DNA of 64,000 bases from Gambelia wislizenii. Lineage: Eukaryota > Chordata > Lepidosauria > Squamata > Crotaphytidae. Below, piece after piece: positions 22,100-33,896 of the stretch (position 1 is the first letter of the stretch; each line of letters starts with the position of its first letter). Both the position numbers and the translations under genes were made by a program. The notes beneath the pieces were generated by a model. It saw only the letters and a program-made list of their open reading frames with translations, searched no databases and had not been told where the DNA came from. The stretch spans positions 216,426,645 to 216,490,644 of the forward strand of contig JAUMIR010000005.1 of assembly GCA_030847615.1 (NCBI GenBank), read 5' to 3'.

Positions 22100-24000
22100 G
22101 TAAGTACAGTTAGTAACAGGTTCATCCCCCCATCTACATGTTAGTCATTGTATTTTCAAGGAGGTTGCCCACTCCCACCCTGCATGGGTCAAATCTGAAT
22201 CTCCCCAAGGCCTGTGGTTGGCAGTCTATCCAAAATACAGTATGTTCCCCCCCCAACAAACCCTGACATGACTAGAATTTTACTAAGTTTTTTTTATTTA
22301 AAACAAGAACAACCCTGAAATGGCACTATGCTTGGTGGTTTCTGGGAACAAGACTCCCCATGTTTTGACCATATCTATATAGTCTGTATCCACTTTTACA
22401 GTATAGGGAAGTCTAATGTCCAGAAACTAAATGGATTAGCCTGCCTGTTGTACTTCTTAGGCAGGTGCCCACTCCATCCTGCCCCAAAGGCTATTGTAGG
22501 TAGAGCCGCAGACTATCTCATTTCTAAGTCATAGTGTGGGTAAATGGTAGGACTGGATGTACTTTAAGTTGAAAAAGTCATGGAGACTGGGAGTGATTTT
22601 GACATAGACTCTGTACTCCAATTCCCATATGCTCCAACTGGCATGCCTGAAGTCAGGGATGAGGGGAGCTAGATAGTTCAACAACTACAGACAGAACATC
22701 TTGAGAGCCATAGATTCTCCATGCCTGGATGAGAAGAGAAGAAGATGCAGTCATGAAAGAAATGCAGTCAAGCTACCATTTGGATGGGATAACAAAGTAA
22801 TAAAAGCCAGTTACAAGATTAAAATACTGCACCTCTCTCTGCTTAGATTTCTGCTTTTAAAGGATGTTTAGACATGATAGCTTTAGAGTATACCTAAACC
22901 AACGGGCATGCCAGCAGATCAAAGATAAAGGACTTGTCTACACAGGTGAAAAAATTCTGCTTCAGATCGCATTTTCCTGATCCACAGTGACACCACCCAC
23001 ACAGACTGGGAAGTTCAGAAGTAGAAGTAGACATAGATTTGATTTGGTTGCATCCAGGTTTAGGTGTGACAAACTAAGCAGATAGATGTGGGTTCTTGGG
23101 TCATCTGAGGGGAACCTGCAGAATGGGGTAGGATGTTGGATGGAGGAGAGGAAGCCTTGGAAGTTGGGTAGACACCTCTCATGAGCACTGCTCCACCCAT
23201 AAAATGTTCTTTTGACCAATTTGGGGGAATTTTCCATTCCCCCTACATTACAACCTTCCACTATTTTGCATGATTCCACAACCTTTGTGCTGTGCAGGAG
23301 TGGTGGGAGCTGAACAGGAATTCAGTGATTGCCAGTTTAGTTCTGCATAGCTACTTCTGGGTCCAACTCCATAGCTCTTTTCCTAACTTTAATTTTCATT
23401 AAAAACCCACATTTGCATCATATTCATATTGCACTAATTCTGCTTCTGTGTTGTAGCTACAATATAGAAACACCCATGATGTCAGTCATAAATGCCATGT
23501 CTAGGGTAAATATATATCCAAGAAGCCCAAGAATGCTTTTGTTTGCAAGGCCCATTGAAAGATGAAGAGTACAATGGAATTATAATCCCTGTCCTGTGAT
23601 GGGCAGACAGGATTTATAAATGTTTAATACAGTTTGCTGTGGGTGAGATCCTATTAATAAGCTCGAGTGGCTAGAGAGACAGGTATTGTGTTCGTTACTA
23701 TAGCATCACCTAGCACAGGCTATGTGTGAGAGAAACAGTGGAGGAAAGCAGGGAGAGAGGATGAGCAAGTTATAAAGGGCTTCAGTTAGTTGCACTGGTC
23801 CAACATTAGCAACCTCCAGGTGTATCCCTGTGCGTTTGCCTCTCCCTGGGAAGATAACCAGCTTTGAAACAACAATAGATGAAAAACACAACTGCAGCAG
23901 TTCTGCTTCAACTATTAGCAGTTGTTGGGAGACTTTGCTGAATTTTCCATTCTGACCAGTATTTTGGAAGACTAGACATTCATATCTGCTGGATCATCTT
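22100..24000. other. Intergenic DNA upstream of SLC17A8
   Basis: Apart from the short repeat at 22928-23000, nothing recognisable was found. ORFs here (for example 22328-22534 and 22962-23279) are short, lack family motifs and lie on opposite strands. The SLC17A8 promoter and 5' UTR must lie at its right edge, but I see no clear TATA box or CpG island. Confidence 0.5.
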
Positions 24001-24139
24001 ATCACCTTCCCAAGGATTAACAAAAAAAAAAGAGAGAGGGAGAAAGAGAGCACGGAATGAGACTACTGAAGCCCAAACACACGGATGATGACAGCAAGCA
24101 AACGTTATATTAAAGGATTTGCTTAAGAAAGAAGACAAG

Positions 24140-24240
24140 ATGCCTTTTGAGGTGTTCAGTTCACTAAGGGAGAGATTTCTTAAGCCTGGGAAAGAAGAGG
24201 TGAAGAATACTGTTAGTGACTCACTGGGACACTTCCAAAG
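24140..24240 (+). CDS. SLC17A8: SLC17A8 coding exon 1 with start codon
   Basis: The ATG at 24140 (context ACAAGATGC) begins [20 protein letters not shown] and ends DSLGHFQ plus two bases of an Arg codon, then donor GTAAAAG. It matches the [20 protein letters not shown] start of mammalian VGLUT3, the cytosolic N-terminus before TM1. The exon is too short to appear as an obvious ORF; it was recognised by sequence and by phase with exon 2, whose first A completes the Arg codon. Upstream in-frame sequence has no better start. The purine-rich stretch at 24030-24139 is probably 5' UTR. Confidence 0.9.
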
Positions 24241-25825
24241 GTAAAAGGCTGATGAAATCTGGCAGATTATTATTGACCATTTATAGAACATTATTGAACA
24301 TGTATATTTTGAAAAGAAAACTGTAAGGGTAAATTGATAGCGCAACATATGCAGGGAGCTGTACTGAATTAAGAGTGTAGTGTCATATAAAAACCCTATA
24401 AAATGTGTGTTACTAAACCAAGAAAGATTTGTGAAATAGGCCACAATTCTAAACATGTTTAATACTGTTGGGCAATATAATTAATTATGCTAATTACTAT
24501 CACAATAAAAGTATTATAGAATTTAAACATGTACAGCTTTAATGTTATTTATCACTGCTATATTTTAGGAATAATAGTGACTATACAAGGTACACATAGT
24601 TCAAAAAGTTATTTTATGTGTATAGTTTTAAGCTGCAACTCCATCCTAGTCTGGATTTGTAAGCAACTCTGTATGTTTACCTGGTTGTTTAAACTTCAGT
24701 TGATCTTAATTCATAAGTGTATTTACTTTGCAGACTACATTACTGTAAATTTAACTGGATTATAGTTTGTCTATAATATTTGTTATCTATTAAAAGAGGC
24801 AGACATTTATCATTCACAAAAGAAGACAAATATGTGAGAGTGGGTGAAATATTGCTTGATATTAAAATTTTCCAAATTCCAGTGGGATAGCAGTGTTTTC
24901 TCTGTTGCAAACAACAACAGAATCGTGTAGCACCTTAAAGAGTAACAACTTTCTTATTCACCTCCTAGAAATAATTAAGATTTTGTAATCAACGAGTAGC
25001 AGTTTTTTTAAATCAGCTGAGTAATCACTGGTTGCTGTTGAATATCATATCTTTGTATCTTTTGTATCTTAACAAAACAGCACAGTTATAGGTGCTATGA
25101 TAAGAACATATCCCTTTTATTCAGCTCATTTAAAAATATGTTTTCAGAATGCCTTACAAAATTTTTCAAAAACATCAATAAGACTCATTATTTATTGCAT
25201 TGTATATAAGACTCAGGTATGTGTTATAGACTATTATACTGTCATCCATTTAAACTGCAGTCTTATGCATACTTACATGGAAGTAAGAACCACTGGAAAC
25301 ACTAGGACTTACCTCTGGGGAAACATGCATAGGATTGTGCTTCTTGAACAGTATTAATTGTTTATACTTTCTAAAAACAGTGCTTGAAGTTTTCTGAATT
25401 GTGCTGGGTTTATTACCTCCCCATCATATACATCTAAACATATACAGATGTGTATATAAATATAGATATTTGTGTATATGTGTGTGCTTATTGCAGTTCA
25501 CACACATGATCAGCAATATCAATGTCTCACTTCAGTCATATATTTCTCTAGTATGCCAAGATAATGAGATTGAACTTTAAAAAAATAAAGGCCACGTGAT
25601 ACATGTAAAATGAGAAACATTTACATTCTAGGATTATTTTAAACTTTATCCAGTTTTTCTTAGTAAATTTAATTTCCAGTACTTCATGGACACAAAGCAG
25701 ATATTTGGTTACTGACCAAACACACTTGGTGATTCTTCATCCCTTTACAGATCTCACACATTACCCATTAGCACTACATTATTTTATATCAGCAGTCACT
25801 GAGTTTAACACACTTGTGTGATGAT

Positions 25826-25951
25826 ACAGAATCACTGAATTGCAAACTTGGAGGGGGTCCAAAGGTTATCCAGTTTACCCATGCCAACGCAGGAGTCCAC
25901 AGCTAGCGTCTTTGACAGATGACCACCTAACCTGTTTAAAACCTCCAAGAA
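25826..25951 (-). mobile_element. CR1 LINE 3' fragment, antisense
   Basis: ACAGAATCACTGAATTGCAAACTTGGA, then GTCCAAAGGTTATCCAGT and TGTTTAAAACCTCCAAGAA are diverged reverse complements of the CR1 3' end. This is an old copy. Confidence 0.65.
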
Positions 25952-26500
25952 TAATCAATACAGATATCTTGACAGAGTAGAACAAGTAGGGTTGATAACT
26001 GTGCCCATTTTGGCATGCTTCCTGAAATATTAAAATGGTGTCTAACTCTGCACTAAACTACTCTTTGCTTTGATGGCCTGAAGTAAACAACTGTTCAATT
26101 TTTCTAAATTTTAACAATGTATAATCAGACAGGAAGTATCTGATGATTCTCATCCCTGCTCCCTTGTGCTAATAAAATATCTCACCTTCGTGTATCTTGG
26201 GTCACAGGGGATTATTTCTGCTTGTTCATTGCGATGTTCTGAATGCTCAGTCTCACACTCTCTTTTTGCTGCTGCCCACCAATTTGCTGTGGTCCAGAGG
26301 AGAGTCAAGGGCTCATCCCTTGGCGTGATGGCACAATGAGCCCCTCACCCCACTTGGATCATGGCCTTTACATCTAGCACTGCTCTACATAGATATCAAG
26401 CTCACATCTTTTCCTTAACTCTGCTATTCCTCCTGAGCAATAAACGTTCAAGCATCATAGGAGCACTTAAAAAGGAATGTGATCTACATAATAGTATTAG

Positions 26501-26523
26501 CAGCAGCAGCAGCAGCAGCAGCA
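26501..26523. repeat. (CAG)n microsatellite, about 7.7 units
   Basis: Uninterrupted CAG units in SLC17A8 intron 1. It is not in a reading frame. Confidence 0.95.
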
Positions 26524-26779
26524 ACTACTGTACTTCATGAAGTGCTGCTCTAAGTAGATAGATAGGATCATCTAGTGCTAAACCAGCTCTCTATAAAACA
26601 TTGCTGGATCATAGGTGATATCACGCTTTTAAGTGTTCTTCTTTTAAGCAATGAATTAACATTCTTAAAATTTAGTGAACAAAATGCTAATGAAATTGTC
26701 CTGTACTGTCTAGGATTCAGTCAGGTGTATGAAGCAGATTTGAGATAAGCACACTTACTGGCTTAGAGTCTAAACCTAA

Positions 26780-27075
26780 GGTGTTAGGAATTTTGGTGGG
26801 GTTAGGAATTTTTTATTGGAATAAGACCATTCTACTGAAAAATACACCCGAACGCAAAAGGCCATAACAATAACACAAAAATAATATTAATTGTTTTCCT
26901 CTTTTCTTACTAATACAAAAATAATACATTTTTCCTCTTAATCTAAATGCACTATGATAACATTATATTTACACAATTATACTTATTGGAAAAGAAATAA
27001 TAATAATAATAAAAGATTAATTAAAAAATAATACAAAATTATACAAACATACAACAATAATAATAAAATATTTAT
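26780..27075. repeat. A-rich low-complexity region with (AAT)n
   Basis: ATAATAATAATAAAAG and repeated AATACAAAA and AACAATAATAATAA tracts in an otherwise plain intron segment. No coding signal. Confidence 0.7.
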
Positions 27076-27665
27076 TTATTTAAAATATCCTTTTAAGTTA
27101 TTGCTGGGGTTGTCTCACTAAACCATGGCCAAAACTTTTTCCAACGATGGTTTGGCAATTTCCCTTAGATGTTAGGTAAGACTTGTTTGTTGTGAAGTGT
27201 GCAATAGATTGCAAGATCATTGGGATAGGTTGCACAGCTTGGGAAAGTTATTTTCTGAACTAAAACTCCCACAATCCTCCAGCCAATATGACCAAACTAT
27301 GGCAGTGTGGCCATTTTCAAACCTTAGGAACAGGGATTATATATGTATATATGTACGTATTATGGTGCTTCTGTTATTTTGTAAAAAAAAAAAAATGACT
27401 GTCCATGGTGCTACATGAATATTAGAGAAGCAGAATATATCCAATTGAGAGGGATTGTTAGAACTGTAGAAGCCCTGTGACACCTAAGGCAGCCTCTTAG
27501 GTAGTTTGGCTGAGGACCCTTCTAATCCAGGTGCTCCTTCTTTTGACATCATTAATGAGAAGTCAGCTGCTAATATTCTGTGCTCTTCTTTAAAAAGATA
27601 TTTCAATGAAGAATGAAAATACCTCTCTCAAGAATTGCAGATTGTTAAATTTGTCCACAGGAATT

Positions 27666-29845
27666 TAATAATAATAATAATAATAAAAATTATTTATATC
27701 CCGCCCCTCTGCGAACAATCGGGGTGGCTTACAACAGTAAAATAGTACATAGTATAAAACAACTCAAAATCCCTCCCCCCCTTAAAACATTATTAGATCA
27801 ATACAAATTAAAAACAACTTATAATACAATTGTTGTTAAAAACCTTCCTAGTGAGCAGCATTAGTTAGGAGCTCCAGAATCAACTTCCAGAGGGAGTTCC
27901 TGAGGCCGGGATTAGCTATTCCGGAAAAGCCTGCCTGAAGAGATCCGTCTTGACAGCCTTTTTAAAGCTGTCTAACAATGTCAATAGGCGGATCTCATCT
28001 GGCAGGCCATTCCACAATTTGGGGGCGACAGCCAAAAAAGCCCTCTGGGAGGTGGTCGCAAGCCTAGATGTTTGTGGCTGCAATAAATTCCTCCCAGAGG
28101 ACCAGAGAGTGCGGGAAGGATTATAAGGGAGAAGGCGGTCCCTGAGATAGCTTGGACCCAAGCCATTTAGGGCTTTAAAGGTGATAACCAACACCTTGTA
28201 CTGGGCCTGGAAGCTGATAGGCAGCCAGTGGAGGGACCTCAAAACCGGAGTAATGTGGTCTCTCCTAGATGTTCCAGAGACAAGCCTGGCTGCCATATTT
28301 TGTACCAGCTGTAATTTCCGAACCAAGCACAAGGGTAGCCCCATGTAGAGTGCATTACAGAAATCAAGACGTGAGGTTACCAGCACGTGCACAACAGTCT
28401 CAAGATCCCTTACTTCCAGAAAAGGGCGCAGCTGGCGTATCAGCCAAAGCTGATAACACGCGCTCCTGACTGTTGCATTTACCTGATTTGTCATCAGGAG
28501 CGACGAATCAAGGAGCACCCCCAGACTGCAAACACACTCACTGGAGGAGATTGTGACCCCATCCAGGACTGGAGGTTGCAACCCAATTCTTGGTTTCGGG
28601 GCCGCTACCGTGAGCACCTCTGTCTTGTCTGGATTCAGTCTCAATCTGTTTTTCCTCATCCAGCCCATTACTGCCCAAAGACATTCATTGAGAGAAGAGA
28701 TGCCATCAGAATTTGAGGCCGACGAACGAGATACGGAGAAATAGATCTGAGTGTCATCAGCGTACTGATAACACCCAGCTCCATAACTCTGAATGATCTC
28801 ACCCAGTGGCTTCATATAGATGTTAAATAACATCGGGGACAGAATAGCACCCTGTGGTACTCCACAGGTGAGCTCCCTTTTACTGGAGCTACTGTCCCCG
28901 AGCAGCACTCTCTGGGTCCTGCCTGAGAGGAAGGACCGGAACCACTGCAAAGCAGTGCCTCTGATGCCTAACTCCCTCAGGCGATCCAGAAGAATGCTGT
29001 GATCTATCGTATCAAAAGCCACTGAGAGGTCTAGGAGCACCAATAGAGTCACACTACCCCTGTCGATGCTCAGACGCAGATCGTTGGTCAAGGCAACCAT
29101 GGCAGTCTCAACCCCAAGGCCTGTCCTGAAGCCAGTTTGAAATGGGTCTAGATAATCGGTTTCATCCAAGACAGCTTGGAGTTGAAGGGCAATCGCCCTC
29201 TCGATCACCTTGCTCAAAAACGGTAATAAAGAGACTGGCCTGTAATTTTTCATATCCAGGGGGTCCAGATTTTTTCAGAATAGGCTTAACAGCCACCTCC
29301 TTTAGACATGATGGAATATATTCTTCCCTGACGTACGCATTGATGATGCTCATAAGGAACTTCCGCAATGCCTCCCCTCCCTGGACGGCCAGCCAAGATG
29401 GGCAAGGGTCGAGGGGGCAGGTTGTCTTCCTCACATTACCAAGGAGCTTGTCCACATCATCGGTACTCACAGATTGAAGCTGATCCAGTATAATTACATT
29501 GGCGGAGTCGCTGGATGTCTCGTCCATTGTTTCTGTTACAATAGTGGCATCTAAGTCGGCTCTTATCTGAGAGATTTTATCTGCAAAGAAGTTATTAAAT
29601 GTGTCACAGCAGGCAGTCGTCAGGTTAAGCAGGGGATTTGGCACAGGGGACACCTGCGTCAGCTCCCTCACTACCCTAAACAGCTCTGCTGGACGAGACT
29701 CTGCAGACGCCATATGTGCAGAGGAGAAGGATCTCTGCGCTGCACGCATTGCCTCCCAATAGGACCATAGAAAGTTCCTATGGCGAGTTCTGTCAGATAA
29801 GAGCCAAGTTTTCCGCCACCTGCGCTCTAGTCATTGTCCAAACCG
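27666..29845 (-). mobile_element. Near full-length ORF2 of an L2-clade LINE, one frameshift
   Basis: Antisense in SLC17A8 intron 1. The minus strand has a 195-codon frame (29749-29162; pre-RT region) and a 445-codon frame (29253-27916; RT and C-terminal region). The second begins MKNYRPVSLLPFLSKVIERA. RT motifs present: A, LLDLSVAFDTIDHS; B, GVPQGAILSPMLFNIY; C, QYADDTQIYF; then SLGVLLDSSL and LVTSRLDFCNALYMG. A frame change at the six-T run 29270-29275 separates the two frames. A 3' UTR (27915-27690) ends in GGGCGGGATATAAATAA and a (TTA)n tail at 27666-27686 (minus-strand reading), the usual L2 end. The AP endonuclease is missing, so the copy is 5' truncated. YADD is intact; one repair would open the frame, but the copy is still dead for lack of its endonuclease. 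Confidence 0.88.
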
Positions 29846-29997
29846 CTTCATTTACTTGCAAAGAGCTAATTTCTACTAATATTTAATAAATGCACCCCTT
29901 AGAGCACAGGTGGAAATTATGTGGACCTCCAGATATCATTGAACTGCAGCTCCCATCAGCCCTTAACAGCAAAGTCAATGGTGAAGAACACTGGAAG

Positions 29998-30196
29998 GTT
30001 TTCCTTGGTTTTTTTTCCAGGCTGTGAAGCCGTGTTCTGGAATGGTTTCTTTCTGATGTTGGTTCTCTGAGGATGCCAGCCACAGATGTAGGCAAAACAT
30101 CAGAAAGAAACTATTCCAAAACATGGCCTCACAGCCCGGAAAAAAACCAAGGAAAATCTATGGATGCCAGCCGTGAAAGCCTTCGACTTCACAATA
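29998..30196. mobile_element. Penelope-like terminal repeat fragments in inverted orientation
   Basis: 29998-30060 (CCAGGCTGTGAAGCCGTGTTCTGG, then TTTCTTTCTGATGTTG) pairs with 30085-30150 (CAGAAAGAAACTATTCC, then ACATGGCCTCACAGCCCGG). The sequence continues to GGATGCCAGCCGTGAAAGCCTTCGACTTC. This GCCATGAAAGCCTTCGAC-type sequence is the LTR-like terminus of reptile Penelope elements and recurs at 30312-30420 and 31255-31352. Confidence 0.65.
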
Positions 30197-30288
30197 CTGG
30201 AAGGTGCAGTCCATCCACATCCACATAAATACACTCCTGCTTTAAAGGGTCTTGTTGAAAGGGAATTTTTGTATGTGTAAATAGAGTT

Positions 30289-31032
30289 ATGACAGAAAGC
30301 AACATAAATGTTGTGAAGTTGAAGACTTTCACAGCTGACATCCATAGGTTTTTTCATGGTTTTTTTCTGAGCTGTGAGGCCGTGTTCTGGGAGAGTTTAT
30401 TCCTGATGTTTCGCCTGCATCTAGTAGACCACGCAAAAAGGTTCTGTGAACCCCACTACTGGGAGGATGAACGGAAGCACCTAAACTGGACTCTACAGGC
30501 TAATGGTTACTCCAGATCAGACATCCGAAGAGCGGCCAGACCCAGAATAAACCACAGGAATGAAGAAAAACAGACACCCAAAGGGAAGATAATTTTACCA
30601 TACATCAAAGGAGTCACAGACAGAATAGGGAAACTGATGGGGAAACACAACCTCCAAACAATCTACAAAACAACCAAGAAAATCCAAGAAATGCTACACT
30701 CAGCGAAGCATAAAAGAGACCCTCTCACAGCCACAGGAGTTTACCGCATACCATGCAGCTGTGGACAAGTTTACATAGGGACCACTAAACACAGTGTGCA
30801 AACACGAATCAAGGAACATGAGAGACACTGCAGACTGGGCCAGCCAGATAAATCAGCAGTAGCAGAACATGTTATAAACCAACCTGAAAACAAACTGTTA
30901 TTTGAAACCACTGAAATTCTGGACCAGGCCAACAACTATCATGTCAGAATGCACAGGGAAGCTGTTGAAATCCACAAACACCTGGACAACTTCAACAGGA
31001 AAGAAGAAATCCTAAAAGTAAACAAAATTTGA
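30289..31032 (+). CDS. Penelope-like GIY-YIG endonuclease ORF (C-terminal part of the PLE protein)
   Basis: 247 codons are open to TGA at 31030. Residues 1-45 translate the terminal repeat and are not element protein. From about residue 48 there is a linker (DDERKHLNWTL-like, actual WEDERKHLNWTL), then a Lys/Arg-rich segment (PRINHRNEEKQTPKGKIILP, IKGVTDRIGKLMGKHN). The GIY-YIG domain follows at about residues 148-230: GVYRIPCSCGQVYIGTT with the paired Cys and YIG, RIKEHERHC, and KSAVAEHVIN. The Penelope-type CxC insertion and AEH motif support the family. The protein in intact elements cuts DNA for target-primed integration. The RT half is missing, so there is no autonomous function. Confidence 0.8.
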   Translation: MTESNINVVKLKTFTADIHRFFHGFFLSCEAVFWESLFLMFRLHLVDHAKRFCEPHYWEDERKHLNWTLQANGYSRSDIRRAARPRINHRNEEKQTPKGKIILPYIKGVTDRIGKLMGKHNLQTIYKTTKKIQEMLHSAKHKRDPLTATGVYRIPCSCGQVYIGTTKHSVQTRIKEHERHCRLGQPDKSAVAEHVINQPENKLLFETTEILDQANNYHVRMHREAVEIHKHLDNFNRKEEILKVNKI

Positions 31033-31352
31033 CTATCGGTCTTGAAAAACTCCAAAATCAAAACTCAACACATGCTTATGAACTCCACCCAGGGACAGGG
31101 GGATTCCCAGCAGACAATGAGCCATTAGCTAAATAGACACTAATCTTCCTTCCATATCTCTCCCCAGGAACTAGCCATCCAAATACACAAAGGTACATAT
31201 CTTCTCCAACAGGGACTCACAGGTTATAAACCCCACGCACCCCTACCCAACCATTCTCTGAAGATGCCAGCCACAGATGCAGGCAAAACGTCAGGTATAA
31301 ACTCTTCCAGAACACGGCCTCACAGTCCAGAAAAAAACCCACGAAAAACCTA
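30312..31352 (+). mobile_element. Penelope-like retroelement, 5'-truncated, flanked by inverted terminal repeats
   Basis: The left terminal repeat 30312-30420 (GTGAAGTTGAAGACTTTCAC through TGATGTTTCGCCTGCATCT) is matched in reverse complement by 31255-31352 (AGATGCAGGCAAAACGTCAGG through CACGAAAAACCTA). Between them is the open endonuclease frame and about 220 bp of 3' non-coding sequence. Penelope-like elements often carry such inverted partial terminal repeats. The RT domain is absent, so this is a 5'-truncated copy in sense orientation within SLC17A8 intron 1. Confidence 0.8.
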
Positions 31353-33130
31353 ACATAAATGTTGCTTCTGAATTATGTAAAATCCAGTTTAAAGTCTTTC
31401 CTGCAACACTCTTGGCTGTTCGTTTCTTCCTCCACTCTTGCCTGTTGTCAAGAGTTAGATAATGTCCACTGCACATCAATATCTCACTTTCTGCCTCATA
31501 TCCACATTGTTTGTCTTATATAGTCTTGTTTCTGATACAGATTGGCTAAAGGAACTCTCTTTCGCGCGCTCTCTCTCTCTCTCTGTTGTGTGTGTAAGGC
31601 TTGCTTGACAGGCATACAGAAGTGTTTTGTTTTTTCCAGCCTTGCTCCCAGCCCTTTTAACACTGTGTTGATGTTTATTGATGGTAATGATTTTGTTATT
31701 TAATGTGTTTTCAGTGAAGTTGTTAGCCATCTTCGCCACTAATTTTTGTAAGCAGAAAGATGACATAAAAATGTGATGCAACGCAATGGTAAATAAATAC
31801 ACAGTGTGAGCGTGTATCTGTGTGTATATTTTTAGGGAGCAGCAATGCCTGTCACACAGTTTTTGTAAGAGTGCATTTTATTTCCCTTGCATAATATAGT
31901 TCAGAACTTCTCACTTTTGGCTGTTATCAGATTTATCTCTACACTCAGTCCATGTGAATCATATTCTTACCTATAGAGAGTGGATTAAAAACCACTTCTG
32001 AGTACATCTGGATCTTCTAATTATTCAGAATAGAATGTTTAGAGCAAATGGAATAATTCTTACTGAGCTGCTAAATATGTTAATCCTAGTGAATTGCAAT
32101 ATAAGTAGGTTACATGGATTACATTAAGATTACTACCTACGTTTTCTTATTTTTGTTTTCTTTTTCTCTTTCTTCTTTTACATCTATCATACTATATGCA
32201 GATTATTGTAAACTGCCTGGAGTATATTGTCAGAAGATGCTAAATGTAGTAAATATGTAAAATGTGATATTTATGTATTTTACATTATGACTTAATTATA
32301 GTTACATAATATTGAATTATAATATGTTGAACATACATAAATAATACTGTAGTACTGAAAACATATGAGTAAACAAGTTTCTACAAGTGAACCAGTTAGG
32401 TAGCAGAGCCTCATGAATTGTTAATCTACATTGCCAATGAGGCATCACCACTGCAAGTCTACAGTTCTTCCTTCCAAGAACTGCTTATACTTAACTAACC
32501 TGGACCCAGTTGCAACTGTGAGTTGACAACTCATCAAGGGCATGTCTAAGTAAGGAGTCAAGACATAAATCAAAAGGACAGTTCAGCCAGCAAATGATTT
32601 TTTTTGTTCTGAGTAGTTGGTAAGGGATGCTGGGATTTGCAATCCAAAATGTAACTCTCCCAAGCTCTTGTTAAAGTTAACCTAAGGTTCCAGAAGGCTC
32701 AAGAGGATACCAGCTGGCAGCCTAAATATTCCTGTTAGTTCTTCTTGTCAGAAACTTCCCTTGCTTTTTTTCTATTGCTTACAGAACTAATTAAGAAGAG
32801 GCAATTATTTAAAAAAGCAACAAGAAGAATATATTTGAACAGACAAGTTGATTAGAATTTAATTAGGGCTAGCCATGTATTGCCAAGAGCTTTTGACAGA
32901 TGTTCAGATATTGCTATGCCAAAAAAACTTTTTCACCTGACTTATTATGCCATACACATTTGCAGAAAATGTCTCTGTGCCTGTATAATACCTTAGCAAT
33001 TGGAATGCCATCCCATGCATTGTCTTAAAGCAATTCCTTAGGATGTACAGCACACTAAACAATATGTTTAATGTAGATCTGTTGTGAGAGATTATAACTT
33101 ATTGATAGATTTTAGGTGGCCAGGGTTTAG
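31353..33130. other. SLC17A8 intron 1, middle part, no recognisable feature
   Basis: AT-rich, with a short (CT)n run near 31565-31585. A 32615-32660 stretch (GGGATGCTGGGATTTGCAATCC) resembles the ends of dispersed foldback repeats. No ORF or known repeat otherwise. Confidence 0.45.
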
Positions 33131-33140
33131 TGCCATAATC

Positions 33141-33242
33141 AGAGCTTGGAAAGTTACTTTTCTTGACTACCAGAATTATCCAGACAGCATGGCCACTGGG
33201 AGTTGTAGTCCAAAATGCAACTTTTCCAAGCAAAAGTAACTT
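33141..33242. repeat. Small foldback element
   Basis: The left arm AGCTTGGAAAGTTACTTTTC is complementary to the right GAAAAGTTGCATTTTGG / AACTTTTCCAAGC region, around GGCCACTGGGAGTTGTAGTCC. A related partial copy lies near 27230-27330 (CAGCTTGGGAAAGTTATTTTC, ACTAAAACTCCCACAATCC). Confidence 0.5.
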
Positions 33243-33317
33243 TTCCTTGTAACTACTCAGAGGAGAAGCTCAGCACTGAAATGTGTAGCAGAATGGTAGA
33301 CAGCCTTTTCTATTACT

Positions 33318-33522
33318 ATCTATACTGTTATAGTGCTATTATTCCATTTTAACTGCTATGGCTTCCTGCTGTGGAATCCTGGGATTTGCGGTTTAGGAAG
33401 AAGCATTTAGAATTCTCAGCCAGAGAGCTCTTAGGCCTCACTAAACTACAAATCCCAGAATTCCACAGGAGGCAGCCATAGCAGTTAAAGTGGAATAATA
33501 GCACTATAACAGTGTCGTGTGA
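33318..33522. repeat. Foldback repeat, GGAATCCTGGGATTTG family, copy 1
   Basis: The left arm ACTGTTATAGTGCTATTATTCC and the right arm GGAATAATAGCACTATAACAGT are perfect inverted repeats, with further pairing of GCTATGG / CCATAGC and CCTGGGATTTG / CAAATCCCAG-like blocks. Other copies: 38089-38308, 38316-38540, 39464-39937 and 61798-62428. No coding content; superfamily not assigned. Confidence 0.7.
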
Positions 33523-33896
33523 TTATATTCCTACACCTTTAGTCCTATGGAAGCAGAAGAATGAAAAAGTTTCTAGATCACAAAATGTGACATTCTGAAA
33601 CTGGCTATTTTACAAATCATTGTTAGTATAATGTAAAATAAACAGTTCCAGAATATCACATTTCCCATCCCTATATTGACAGGAAGTAGGGCTTGTACCT
33701 CTCATTTCAAAATCTTAGTCCAGTTGTGCAAGCTACTGCACTTAAGCCATGTTTAAGGTAACTACTAAAGCATAGCTTAAAGTGGTTTAAGGAACAAATG
33801 CATCACCCCAAAAGAGGATGAAGATTGGCTTAATATTTACAGATACTAACTATAAGGTTAAATGAGAGCCATTAAGGTGTAGTGATCTGAGTGTTA

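Larger units (their letters stand above)
24241..26780. other. SLC17A8 intron 1, left part
   Basis: AT-rich intron sequence. It contains a foldback fragment near 24907-24957, an antisense CR1 3' fragment (25826-25951) and a (CAG)n. ORFs such as 24529-24765 and 25097-25357 are composition-driven and carry no motif. Confidence 0.5.

Noticed and set aside
24000..24139. TATA box or CpG-island promoter directly upstream of SLC17A8 exon 1
   Set aside because: Only a purine-rich stretch is seen; no TATAAA at a fitting distance and few CpGs, so no promoter is called.
26501..26523. (CAG)n as a coding polyglutamine tract
   Set aside because: It lies deep in SLC17A8 intron 1 with no surrounding exon or open frame.
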